Below, one piece after another: positions 16,558 through 24,136 of a DNA stretch of 64,000 bases; positions within the stretch are counted from its first letter, which is position 1; each line of letters begins with the position of its first letter. The stretch is taken from the NCBI RefSeq assembly GCF_000308835.1, contig NZ_BAGN01000167.1, positions 19,552 through 83,551 of the forward strand. The letters run 5' to 3'. Source of the stretch: Nocardia vinacea NBRC 16497 (GTDB lineage: Bacteria; Actinomycetota; Actinomycetes; Mycobacteriales; Mycobacteriaceae). Position numbers and translations under genes: made by a program. The notes under the pieces are model-generated. The model worked only from the letters and a program-made list of their open reading frames with translations, was not told where the DNA came from and did no database searches.

Positions 16558-17086
16558 TACCGACCTCCAGACTCGCCTGCACCGCCACACGCGCCCGATG
16601 CAGCCGTGATTTCATCGCAGCGGTGCTCAGCCCGAGCAGATCCGCGACCATTCGACCGCTGTACCCCTGCACATCTCGCATGATCAGCACCCGCCGCTGA
16701 TCGCCGGGCAGTGCCGCGATCGCCGCGGCCACCCGCTCGGCCTCCCAGCGATTGATCGCCTCCTGTTCCGCCGATGCGATGGCGGAGTCGGGAATCGGTT
16801 CGGCCCGACGCACGCGTAACCGCAGTTGTCGCAGGCATTCATTGCGCACAATGCGAAACATCCACGAGGCCAACGCACCCGAAGCCCGCAATGACCCGAT
16901 CTTGCGATACAGAATGATCAACGCCTCCTGCGCCGCATCCTCGGCATCCTCCGGCGTCGCGCACAGCGAGTACGCGAAGCGCCGCACATGCGGATGCGAT
17001 CCGGACACCAGCGAGGTGATCGACTCGATATCGCCCGCCCGCGCCGCGGCGACGAGATGTTCGTCGGGCCAGCACACCTCGGTCAT
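16538..17086 (-). CDS. ECF-type RNA polymerase sigma factor
   Basis: 182 residues from ATG 17086. Region 2 (ATPEDAEDAAQEALIILYRK, about 43-62) and region 4 (ALPGDQRRVLIMRDVQGYSG then VADLLGLSTAAMKSRLHRAR) are clear; there is no C-terminal extension. The longer open frame to 17281 is rejected because a 28-residue gene with its own ribosome site ends there with an ATGA overlap. No classical anti-sigma gene is adjacent; instead two small membrane proteins flank it. The signal is unknown. Confidence 0.88.
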   Translation of the reverse strand: MTEVCWPDEHLVAAARAGDIESITSLVSGSHPHVRRFAYSLCATPEDAEDAAQEALIILYRKIGSLRASGALASWMFRIVRNECLRQLRLRVRRAEPIPDSAIASAEQEAINRWEAERVAAAIAALPGDQRRVLIMRDVQGYSGRMVADLLGLSTAAMKSRLHRARVAVQASLEVGNDESIA

Positions 17087-17169
17087 TCCGACCGGCTCCG
17101 CCGCCGCAGCACGGTGATGCTGCACGCGCAAATGAGCAGCGCCCCAACAACAATCGCGGCTATGATCAC
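17083..17169 (-). CDS. 28-residue single-span membrane peptide, translationally coupled to the ECF sigma gene
   Basis: GTG 17169 to TGA 17083 encodes 28 residues: a hydrophobic span (MIIAAIVVGALLICAC) followed by a basic tail (LRRRSRSE). GGGAGG lies 6 nt upstream (17176-17181), an excellent ribosome site. The stop overlaps the sigma start as ATGA, so its translation should set that of the sigma factor. One membrane pass with a cytoplasmic basic tail is predicted. It may be a leader peptide or a minimal membrane partner. It is too short for family recognition. Confidence 0.6.
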   Translation of the reverse strand: MIIAAIVVGALLICACSITVLRRRSRSE

Positions 17170-17329
17170 GACAAACCTCCCGATCTCGTGTCGACCGTGT
17201 TGCCGACACAAGTATGAGAGGTGTAAACCCGCACAAAGGATTCACCGCAATCGAGTATCGCGACCCGATCCATGCGGACAAACGACCAGACGTTGTTACG
17301 ATGTGCCGAGGGACATCTAGGGAGGTGCG

Positions 17330-18121
17330 GTGGCTGAGGCCGATCGGGCGCCGGTACGCGTCGATCCATCCAAGCCGAACGCCGCTCGGGTGTACAACTA
17401 CCTACTCGGCGGTAAAGACAACTACGAGGTGGACCAGCGGGTCGCCGAGCGAATGCTCGCGGTCGCGCCGGATACCAAGACGACGGCCTGGTTCAGTCGT
17501 AAATTCCTCCTCAACGCCGTGGAAGAGGCGGCCCAGGCGGGGATTCGGCAGTTCATCGATATCGGGGCCGGAATACCCATCTCGCCCAACGTGCACGAGA
17601 TAGCGCAGAAGGTCGACCCCTCGGCACGCGTCGTGATGATCGACTACGACCCGGTCGTGTACGTGCACACCAACGCGCTGCTGTCCGGCACATCCGGTGT
17701 CACATCGATACTCGGTGATATTCGCCGCACGGACGAGATCATCGAGAAGGCGCGGACCGAAGGACAGATCGACTTCGACCAGCCGGTAGCGATTCTGATC
17801 GTCGGCGTGCTGCACTTCGTGATGGACGACGAACACCCGGCCGAGATCATCGCGCGACTGCGCGATGTGATGGCACCGGGAAGCATCCTGGCCTTCACCC
17901 ACGGATCGGTCGACACATACGCGGAGTTCGTCGCGCAGTCGACCAGCGACACCAACGGCAGCTCGGCGCAGGTCCAATTCCGGACCCCGGATATGGTGGC
18001 CGCCTACCTGGACGGCTTCGAGGTGGTCGAACCCGGTCTGGTGCCGGTACAGGATTGGCTCGACGACGACCTGCCGCGCACCAAGTTGGTGCTGTTGGGC
18101 GGAGTCGGTCGCAAGCCCTAG
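17330..18121 (+). CDS. SAM-dependent methyltransferase, DUF574 family
   Basis: 263 residues of the actinobacterial DUF574 (Methyltransf_19) family. Signature ARVYNYLLGGKDNYEVD (about 19-35), SAM-binding strand FIDIGAGIPISPNVHE and acidic loop VVMIDYDPVV; GVLHFVMDDEHP follows. The family is much expanded in Nocardia and Streptomyces; substrates are unknown. The start is GTG 17330 with GGGAGG upstream. The stop overlaps the convergent MetE-like gene by 4 bases (CTAG). Confidence 0.88.
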   Translation: MAEADRAPVRVDPSKPNAARVYNYLLGGKDNYEVDQRVAERMLAVAPDTKTTAWFSRKFLLNAVEEAAQAGIRQFIDIGAGIPISPNVHEIAQKVDPSARVVMIDYDPVVYVHTNALLSGTSGVTSILGDIRRTDEIIEKARTEGQIDFDQPVAILIVGVLHFVMDDEHPAEIIARLRDVMAPGSILAFTHGSVDTYAEFVAQSTSDTNGSSAQVQFRTPDMVAAYLDGFEVVEPGLVPVQDWLDDDLPRTKLVLLGGVGRKP

Positions 18122-19188
18122 CTCGCGGCGAGCGTATCGGCGCGGGCCGCGAGCGCGTCGGCGATCGGACGCGGACGGCGACCGAGTCCGCATGCACTCG
18201 CGACGCCGTCCACCGGTCTACTCAGTGCGTTCTCGATCAACCGCAAGGTCTCGACCTGCTCTGGCACCGTGGGAATGTCGTGGACGAATCCCGCGTAGAA
18301 ATTGGTGCCCTCGCCGAGTGACAGGTCCGCGAGGGGTGCGTAGTACGCAGGATCCGCCGACGGTGGGATATCTCCGGCCGCAAGCGGACCGTGCACGTAG
18401 GTCAGCGGGCGATCCGACGGCCACTGCCGGACAACGGAATTGGCCAGCTCCACGAAGGGACGCAGATCACGCATGCTGGCCCGGGACTTGTTGTTCATGC
18501 TTCCGACGCACAGATGCACGCCGAATCTGGTTCCCGCAGGCGCGGATTCGGCCAGCGCCGCAATCCCCCCGCCGAGGCGCAATGCCGCCTCCAGCTGTCG
18601 GTGCAGTGGCTGCGCCTTCGCCATGAGCACCATTTCCGCGGTCGCCTCCAATTGCACGACCACGTCCTCGGTGCCGACCAGTTCGTGGATGGCCGCGATA
18701 TCGCGCACGGTCGCGTCACGGAATGCCTTGCGGTGCGACCGGACTCCTGAAATACCCATGGCGATGAAGGCTAGGGTGAAATCGGTCGGCATCCCGATCT
18801 GGAGAGTGAGTTCGGGCAGTTCGCGCGCCGTGCGCAAATCCCGGAATATCGGCAGCGCCTCCTGGGCCTCGGCGAGATAACCGAGCTCCATCATGTCGCC
18901 CGTCAGCTCGCGACCGCTCGGGACGCGATGGATAGTCCGCTCCCGGCTCGACCGCCACGTACCCGGCTTCTTCACTTCCAATGCGCCCTGCGCCACCAGA
19001 TCCTCGATGATCGGCTGGATGTAGAACTCGTAGCGACGCGTTTCCCCCGTCGGGAGCGTGCGTAGGCGCGGTCCCGCGGCATCGAGCATCGCGCGCATCG
19101 CGTCGTCCGTACTCGTACCCGGAAAGCTGCCGACGAAATGCACACCACGCGAACCCATGACGTGCATCGTAGATCGCATCTTCGTCAC
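18118..19188 (-). CDS. MetE/UROD-superfamily-like protein of unknown function
   Basis: About 356 residues. The N-terminus GVHFVGSFPGTSTDDAMRAM resembles the start of cobalamin-independent methionine synthase-like TIM barrels, and the end GVASACGLGRRP matches the conserved Cys-Gly-Leu-Gly-Arg segment of that superfamily, where the cysteine binds zinc in true MetE. It is about half the length of MetE and lacks the N-terminal half, so it is probably not a methionine synthase. The start is uncertain: GTG 19188, or internal ATGs at 19167 and 19158. Confidence 0.55.
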   Translation of the reverse strand: MTKMRSTMHVMGSRGVHFVGSFPGTSTDDAMRAMLDAAGPRLRTLPTGETRRYEFYIQPIIEDLVAQGALEVKKPGTWRSSRERTIHRVPSGRELTGDMMELGYLAEAQEALPIFRDLRTARELPELTLQIGMPTDFTLAFIAMGISGVRSHRKAFRDATVRDIAAIHELVGTEDVVVQLEATAEMVLMAKAQPLHRQLEAALRLGGGIAALAESAPAGTRFGVHLCVGSMNNKSRASMRDLRPFVELANSVVRQWPSDRPLTYVHGPLAAGDIPPSADPAYYAPLADLSLGEGTNFYAGFVHDIPTVPEQVETLRLIENALSRPVDGVASACGLGRRPRPIADALAARADTLAAS

Positions 19189-19279
19189 GCAACCCCATAG
19201 CTACGGAACTTCGTGTGCGGTATGGTGATTCGCCAGAAGATGGCGCGGCGCACGACATTTCCCATTCGGAGGGAACGCG

Positions 19280-20308
19280 GTGACGAAGAAGCTCTACGCC
19301 CGAATGCTGGTGGCCGCTACCGCGGCGGCGACAATGCTCGGTGTGGTGCCGGGCGGGGCCAGTGCTGATCCGGCCGCCTCGTCCGACCGTTGTCAGGGGA
19401 TCTCTTTCCCGGTATCGCAGGGGACATTGGGCGCGACCCTGTGCCTGCCGGACCGGCCGACCGATACCGTCATGGTGTTGATGGCGGGGTCCAATTACAA
19501 CCACACCTACTGGGATTTCCCTTACGCCCCAGAGACTTACAACTTCCGGCGCGCGATGAACGCCGCAGGTTACGCGACGCTGGTGGCCGATCGACTCGGT
19601 AACGGCGCGAGCACCCGTCCGCCGAGCATGTCACTGACCGCGACCGCCACCGCAGAAGCCCTGCACAACATCGTGCAGGCCCTGCGCCACGGACTCGCGG
19701 GCGCACAACCATTCGGCAAGGTCGTCACCGGCGGTCATTCGCTGAGCTCCGGCACCTCGGTCATGGAGGCCACCACATACCACGATGTCGACGGCGTGCT
19801 GCTCACCGGATACTCGCACACCCTGAGCGTTCCGGACGTCCTCGGTGTGATCGGCACCTACTACCAGGCGGTGCAGGATCCCGTATTCGCCAGCCGCGGA
19901 TACGATTCGGGCTATCTCGTGACCCGGCCGGGCACCCGGGCCAGTGATTTCTTCGGGCCGGATAATTATGATCCGCAGGTGCTCGCGATCGATGAGGCGA
20001 CGAAGGAAACCTTCTCGCTCACCGAATATCCCGACGGCCTCACCTCTACCCTGCCAGGGATGTCCAGCTTGATCACCGCCCCGGTCATGGTCGTCAATGG
20101 CAGTTTGGACCGGTTGTCGTGCGGGCCCGCCTATGCGATCTGCGCCGACAGCTCGACCCTGCAGGCCGCGGAGGCCGCGTTTTTCAGTCCGGCCGCGCGG
20201 TTGCGAACCTTCGTGCTGCCCGGCAGCGGACATTCGGTTAATCTCGCACGGAATACCGCGCAATATCATGCCGCCGTCATCGACTGGATGAAGTCGGTCG
20301 TCGGATAG
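19280..20308 (+). CDS. Secreted alpha/beta-hydrolase
   Basis: 342 residues with a Sec signal peptide ending near ASADPA (about residue 31). The nucleophile elbow GGHSLSSG lies near 155, an acid candidate in VNGSLDRLSCG near 270, and the catalytic histidine in PGSGHSVNLA near 315. Three or four cysteines in the mature part suggest disulfides outside the cell. It is probably an esterase or lipase-like enzyme; the substrate is unknown. GTG 19280 follows a GGAGG-type site. It stands alone between a divergent gene and the stress island. Confidence 0.8.
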   Translation: MTKKLYARMLVAATAAATMLGVVPGGASADPAASSDRCQGISFPVSQGTLGATLCLPDRPTDTVMVLMAGSNYNHTYWDFPYAPETYNFRRAMNAAGYATLVADRLGNGASTRPPSMSLTATATAEALHNIVQALRHGLAGAQPFGKVVTGGHSLSSGTSVMEATTYHDVDGVLLTGYSHTLSVPDVLGVIGTYYQAVQDPVFASRGYDSGYLVTRPGTRASDFFGPDNYDPQVLAIDEATKETFSLTEYPDGLTSTLPGMSSLITAPVMVVNGSLDRLSCGPAYAICADSSTLQAAEAAFFSPAARLRTFVLPGSGHSVNLARNTAQYHAAVIDWMKSVVG

Positions 20309-20341
20309 CTCGATCTGCTTGCGGCAGTTCAGTTTCCGTGA

Positions 20342-20563
20342 TCACAACGGACTGATCCGCTGAGGGTACGGGCGCACCACCGCAGCCGCGCGACCATACG
20401 CCGCGGGATCGCACAGGTAACGCACCGGCTGACCTTCCGTCAGTGCTCGATACCCCGGCACATCGATACGGCTGTACTCGACGAACACCGGCCCCTGCCG
20501 TACACCGTCTGGATCGATGAAGCCGTCTGTCGGCTACCCGCGAATATCACTGGTAAACACCAT
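20342..20563 (-). pseudogene. Cold-shock-domain gene with an in-frame stop
   Basis: From ATG 20563 one frame reads nine codons, meets TAG at 20536-20534, then continues as a recognisable cold-shock domain: GFIDPDGV, then VFVEYSRIDVPGYRALTEGQ, then GRAAAVVRP, to TGA at 20342. This aligns with the DVFVHY and G.R.L.EGQ.V parts of CspA proteins. The first strand (normally VKWFN) is not recognisable, so the 5' end is degraded or replaced. A short protein from an internal start is possible, but none has a ribosome site. Confidence 0.5.
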
Positions 20564-20607
20564 TTTTCAGGCCGCGAAACAGCCGGACCACCGGGCGATA
20601 TCCACTC

Positions 20608-20631
20608 GATTAACCGACCGGATCCCGGGTA
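20608..20631 (+). promoter_or_regulatory. SigF/SigB-like promoter of the KGG gene
   Basis: GATT at 20608-20611, a 15-nt spacer and GGGTA at 20627-20631 match the mycobacterial SigF pattern GTTT-N15-17-GGGTA with one mismatch. It lies 64 bases upstream of the KGG start codon. The identical GATT-N15-GGGTA arrangement precedes the UsfY-like gene. Confidence 0.5.
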
Positions 20632-20694
20632 GATCGCAAATGCGGTCCGAACCGGGGCCGCAGATAGTTCCAACTACCGAGAAGGAGCGCCGTC

Positions 20695-20895
20695 ATGGCA
20701 GATCCGAAGAACCCCGGGCAGTTCGGCAATCGCAAGGACACCCAGGAGCAGGCCAGCAAGGGCGGCAAGGCCAGTACCGGCAGCTTCGGCCAGCGCAATG
20801 CGGCCGACCCGCACGAGGCAGGTCGTAAGGGCGCACTGGCGCAGCCGACGGCGGCCAAGCAGAAGGGTGGCCAGCACAGCCACAGCGGCAGCTAG
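20695..20895 (+). CDS. Con-10 type general stress protein (KGG repeat)
   Basis: 66 residues, very polar. Two copies of the KGG stress motif: GQFGNRKDTQEQASKGGKA and DPHEAGRKGA. Proteins of this type (bacterial GsiB-like, fungal con-10) are hydrophilic and desiccation-associated, usually under general stress sigma factors. ATG 20695 with GAAGGAG 7 nt upstream. A SigF-like promoter precedes it and a perfect hairpin terminator follows it. Confidence 0.82.
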   Translation: MADPKNPGQFGNRKDTQEQASKGGKASTGSFGQRNAADPHEAGRKGALAQPTAAKQKGGQHSHSGS

Positions 20896-20905
20896 CTCCA
20901 CCTGT

Positions 20906-20943
20906 CGAACGGGCCTCGGTCATATCGATCCGGGGCCCGTTCG
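20906..20943 (+). terminator. Hairpin terminator of the KGG gene
   Basis: CGAACGGGCC and GGCCCGTTCG form a perfect 10-bp stem with an 18-nt loop, 10 bases after the KGG stop. Confidence 0.75.
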
Positions 20944-20980
20944 CACGCGTCGAATATCGCGCATCGGCGACGGTTTCTGC

Positions 20981-21151
20981 ACCGTACTGCCCGACCACTT
21001 CGCCACCGGGCCCGATCCGGAACGTCATATCCGCCAACTCCGGCAGTATCTCGATGCCGGTGTCGACGAACTGTACGTCCAGCAGATCGGGCCCGATCTG
21101 GATGGCTTCTTCACCGCGTGGGAGAAGGAGATCCAGCCCACCTTGAGCTGA
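20981..21151 (+). pseudogene. 3' fragment of an F420-dependent LLM-class oxidoreductase gene
   Basis: One frame ends with FATGPDPERHIRQLRQYLDA, then GVDELYVQQIG, then FFTAWEKEIQP before the stop at 21151. This is the C-terminal helix of F420-dependent glucose-6-phosphate-dehydrogenase-like LLM enzymes (normal length about 320 residues). Nothing of the remaining 80 percent is present, and no start or ribosome site precedes it, so it is a relic. It lies next to the katE stop. Confidence 0.55.
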
Positions 21152-21161
21152 ACCGGGACGG

Positions 21162-22982
21162 CTAGGCGGGCACCGCGACGGTCGACCGGCGCCAGACCCG
21201 GTGCTGGGCAAGCGCATTCGCGAACGTCTCGATGAACTCCTCGGCCACGCCCGCGCCACTGGCGGTCGTGGTAAAGACACCTGTTTGCGCGTCATGATCG
21301 TTATCGGATACCACACCGGCGACCCGCAGCAGCGTGACACCGTCGCCGAAGCCGCCGATCGGTTTGGCGTGTTTGAACGCCTCCAGGACGAAGTGCACCG
21401 CCGCGCCGTTGCCCACCAGGGTGTCGGCGGACTGCGCTCCACCCGCGACCAGCACCGCATCGTAGAGAACCGAGGCGACGGTGGCCAGCGACCGGTCCAC
21501 CGGGAGGGTTTCGCCGTCGCTGCCGTCACCGCCCAACGTACCGGCATGCGGCGCAAGCACTTCGGGGATTGCACCACGGTCCGACAACCACGATTTGATG
21601 CGGCGTACGCCGAGTGTGTCCACACCATCGGCGGCCAGGATCGCGATCTTCCGGGTCGCGATGGTGTCGGTGACCGTATTCAGTTGCGACAGCGCGGGAG
21701 ATACCACCGCCTCCCGATCACCCGAGTCCGATTGCGGCACCGGCATACCCAGTTCACTCGCGACTCGCTCGGCCAGTTCGGGCTCGATCCGCACCAGATG
21801 TTCGAGCACCCTGGTCCGGATGATCGGCAGCTGGGCGAAATTCGGCCCGCCCAAACGGATCAGCTGGGTATCCAGATAGGAGAAGTTGCGCAACTGCAGC
21901 AGCGGATCATCGCTGAAATCGATACCGGGCACCAGATTGGCGGTGTGGAAGGCCACCTGCTCGGTCTCGGCGAAGAAGTTGTCCGGGTTGCGGTCCAGCA
22001 CCATGCGTCCGACCGGCTGCACCGGAACCTGTTCTTCCGGAATGATTTTCGTCGGATCGAGCAGGTCGAAGTCGAAGCCGAATTCGCTTTCGTCCGAGAC
22101 CAGCTGCACGCCGAGTTCCCACTCCGGATACTGGCCGGCCGCGATGCAGTCCCACAGATCGCGTCGGTTGAAGTCGGGATCACGCCCGGCGACCTGCTGA
22201 CATTCATCCCACAGCAGCGAGTGCACGCCGAGTTTCGGCGTCCAGTGGAACTTCACGAAAGTGCCTCGGCCCTCGCTGTTGACGAGTCGGAAAGTGTGTA
22301 CGCCGAAGCCCTGCATCATGCGATAGCTGCGCGGCAGTGCCCGGTCCGACATCAGCCACATGATCGCGTGCAGTGTCTCCGGCTGCTGACCCACGAAGTC
22401 CCAGAGGGTGTCGTGCGCGGAGGCGGCCTGCGGAATCTCATTGTGCGGCTCTGGTTTCACCGCGTGCACGAAGTCCGGGAATTTGATTCCGTCCTGGATG
22501 AAGAACACCGGGAAGTTATTGCCGACCAGATCGTAATTGCCCTGGGCGGTATAGAACTTCGTCGCGAAACCGCGCACATCGCGCACGGTATCCGCGGATC
22601 CGCGCGAACCTGCGACGGTCGAAAACCGCACGAATACGGGCGTTTCCACGCTCGAATCGATGAGGAAGCGGGCGGCGGTGAAGTCGCCGAGCCAGCCGTC
22701 GTAGGGCCGGAAGTATCCGTAGGCGCCCGCGCCTCTGGCATGGACCACTCGCTCCGGGATCCGCTCGTGATCGAAGTGGGTGATCTTCTCCCTGGCATGG
22801 AAATCCGCGAGCAGCGTCGGTCCGCGCTCCCCCACCTTCAGGGCGTCGTCGGTGCTGTCCACCCGTACGCCCTGCTGGGTGGTCAGCTTCCCCTGTTCGC
22901 GATCCACCCGATATCGATCCAGCTGGCGCTGCTTCTCATTCGATGCACCGTTCCTATCGGTTGCGTCGGCCATACCGCTCAC
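21162..22982 (-). CDS. katE: Large-subunit catalase (KatE/HPII type) with an apparent internal deletion
   Basis: 606 residues of a clade-2 heme catalase that decomposes hydrogen peroxide. Visible: the distal histidine in ERVVHARGAGAYGYF, asparagine in VGNNFPVFFIQDG, proximal tyrosine in RNFSYLDTQL, and a C-terminal DJ-1/GATase-like flavodoxin domain (KIAILAADGVDT onward). After GGPNFAQLPI the sequence jumps directly to IRTRVLEHLVRIEPELA; the roughly 100-residue wrapping-loop and helical segment found in HPII enzymes is missing in frame. Heme residues remain but stability is doubtful. The start overlaps the hemerythrin stop (ATGA), so the two are one operon. Confidence 0.88.
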   Translation of the reverse strand: MSGMADATDRNGASNEKQRQLDRYRVDREQGKLTTQQGVRVDSTDDALKVGERGPTLLADFHAREKITHFDHERIPERVVHARGAGAYGYFRPYDGWLGDFTAARFLIDSSVETPVFVRFSTVAGSRGSADTVRDVRGFATKFYTAQGNYDLVGNNFPVFFIQDGIKFPDFVHAVKPEPHNEIPQAASAHDTLWDFVGQQPETLHAIMWLMSDRALPRSYRMMQGFGVHTFRLVNSEGRGTFVKFHWTPKLGVHSLLWDECQQVAGRDPDFNRRDLWDCIAAGQYPEWELGVQLVSDESEFGFDFDLLDPTKIIPEEQVPVQPVGRMVLDRNPDNFFAETEQVAFHTANLVPGIDFSDDPLLQLRNFSYLDTQLIRLGGPNFAQLPIIRTRVLEHLVRIEPELAERVASELGMPVPQSDSGDREAVVSPALSQLNTVTDTIATRKIAILAADGVDTLGVRRIKSWLSDRGAIPEVLAPHAGTLGGDGSDGETLPVDRSLATVASVLYDAVLVAGGAQSADTLVGNGAAVHFVLEAFKHAKPIGGFGDGVTLLRVAGVVSDNDHDAQTGVFTTTASGAGVAEEFIETFANALAQHRVWRRSTVAVPA

Positions 22983-23545
22983 CCCTCGGTCTTACGGCGC
23001 CAATCGCGCACCGCGTCGCGAATCCGATCGAAGAGCGCAAGTGGCGGTCCGGCAACGATATTCACCAGCGCCGACTCACCCGCCTCCGGATGCGGCCGAG
23101 TCGGGGCGACGGCCTCGGCGACCCGCACGACATCGGCGAGCACCGCGCTCTCGTTGGCGGAAATCTCTTGGCGCAGCTGGTCGAATTCCTCCTTCTCCTC
23201 CATATCGGCGTGTTCGATCACCGATTCGGCGAAGCTGCGGAATTTGGTATCGAAATCCTCGTGCTGCACGCCCATGTCGTAGAGCTCGGCGAGCACGCGT
23301 TTGGCCTGTTCTTCTTCGTGCAGCCTGTCGTCGACGACGCTGGCGGGCACAGATGTGCGCCGTGATGCCGGATGCACCACTTCCTCTTCGGCGCTCTCGT
23401 GCACGGCCAGCGCACGGACCAACTCCTCGAACGGCTCTCGCTTGGCCGCACCCTGCGCAAGCTGTACTTTTTCGATCAGCCCCTTGATCAGTTCGTGTTG
23501 TGCCAGCAAGAGCGTGACGACGTCTTCCTTCTGACCGGTGGCCAT
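22979..23545 (-). CDS. Hemerythrin HHE-domain protein
   Basis: 188 residues. Iron ligands of a four-helix hemerythrin are spread as expected: QHELIKGL (about 17), VHESAEEEVVHP (about 48-59), LHEEEQ (about 75) and EHADMEEKEEF (about 112), followed by a positively charged tail. Such proteins bind a di-iron centre and respond to oxygen, nitric oxide or peroxide. It is first in a two-gene operon with katE, with a 4-base overlap. A SigF-like promoter lies upstream, suggesting general-stress control. Confidence 0.85.
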   Translation of the reverse strand: MATGQKEDVVTLLLAQHELIKGLIEKVQLAQGAAKREPFEELVRALAVHESAEEEVVHPASRRTSVPASVVDDRLHEEEQAKRVLAELYDMGVQHEDFDTKFRSFAESVIEHADMEEKEEFDQLRQEISANESAVLADVVRVAEAVAPTRPHPEAGESALVNIVAGPPLALFDRIRDAVRDWRRKTEG

Positions 23546-23598
23546 TGCGTACCTCCTCTATCGGGGACGGAGCCACCGCGGCTCCTCTCGTCCGCGCA

Positions 23599-23622
23599 TA
23601 CCCGCAAGCGGCACACTCACAC
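23599..23622 (-). promoter_or_regulatory. SigF/SigB-like promoter of the hemerythrin-katE operon
   Basis: Read on the minus strand: GTGT, a 15-nt spacer, then GGGTA (GTTT-N15-17-GGGTA pattern, one mismatch). It ends 54 bases before the hemerythrin start codon, a suitable distance. Confidence 0.45.
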
Positions 23623-23759
23623 CGGCACTCAGGCAGCGCGGACGAGACGGTTCGGAGGTCGCGGTCAGTCCGTCGACACGGCGGTTGCCATCGTTGCCCT
23701 CCTGTTCGTCGCAAGCAGATTCGGGTTCGCGGTACCCGCCGCGATCGCCGATACGCCCT

Positions 23760-23783
23760 GATTGATCCGGAACATGTCGGGTA
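23760..23783 (+). promoter_or_regulatory. SigF/SigB-like promoter of the UsfY-like gene
   Basis: GATT at 23760-23763, 15-nt spacer, GGGTA at 23779-23783, about 42 bases before ATG 23825. Same form as the promoter of the KGG gene. Confidence 0.5.
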
Positions 23784-23824
23784 CCCGCTCGAACGAGACG
23801 ATCCATCCGAATGGAGAGGACGCC

Positions 23825-24136
23825 ATGTTTCCCGAACCCGACGCATCCGATCGGCTGCGCTCCGACTTCCCCGACCGCGCACGGCACACCAGAAATCACG
23901 CGGGCGAAATGATCGCCGATACCCACAACTGGCCCGGTGTCATCCTGGTGCTGCTCGGCGTAGTCGGCGCCGCCCTGACGCTCACCGCCGCAGGCTACGG
24001 ATTCGCCGGCTGGGCCGTCGTGGCAGGCATCGCCACCGCTCTCTGCCTGATCTGCGGCGGCGGACTCATCCTGGCCGAACACCGCCGCGTCAAGGCCGAC
24101 GAAGGCCGCGAACTCCTCGAGCCGGGCGGCCACTGA
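23825..24136 (+). CDS. UsfY-like two-span membrane protein
   Basis: 103 residues. A polar N-terminus (about 1-30, RARHTRNHAGEMIADT) precedes two hydrophobic spans (about 36-56 and 60-80) and a basic end EHRRVKADEG. The order, with TR.HAGE then W-P-G and two spans, resembles mycobacterial UsfY, encoded beside sigF. The longer open frame from 23762 is rejected: ATG 23825 has a GGAGAGGA site upstream and the SigF-like promoter would lie inside the longer version. Function is unknown beyond stress association. Confidence 0.65.
   Translation: MFPEPDASDRLRSDFPDRARHTRNHAGEMIADTHNWPGVILVLLGVVGAALTLTAAGYGFAGWAVVAGIATALCLICGGGLILAEHRRVKADEGRELLEPGGH

Noticed and set aside
20440..20673. 77-codon minus-strand ORF
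   Set aside because: Wrong frame of the degraded cold-shock-domain gene.
21201..23282. 693-codon plus-strand open frame opposite katE and hemerythrin
   Set aside because: Antisense shadow caused by GC-rich codon bias; the minus strand encodes clear catalase and hemerythrin motifs.
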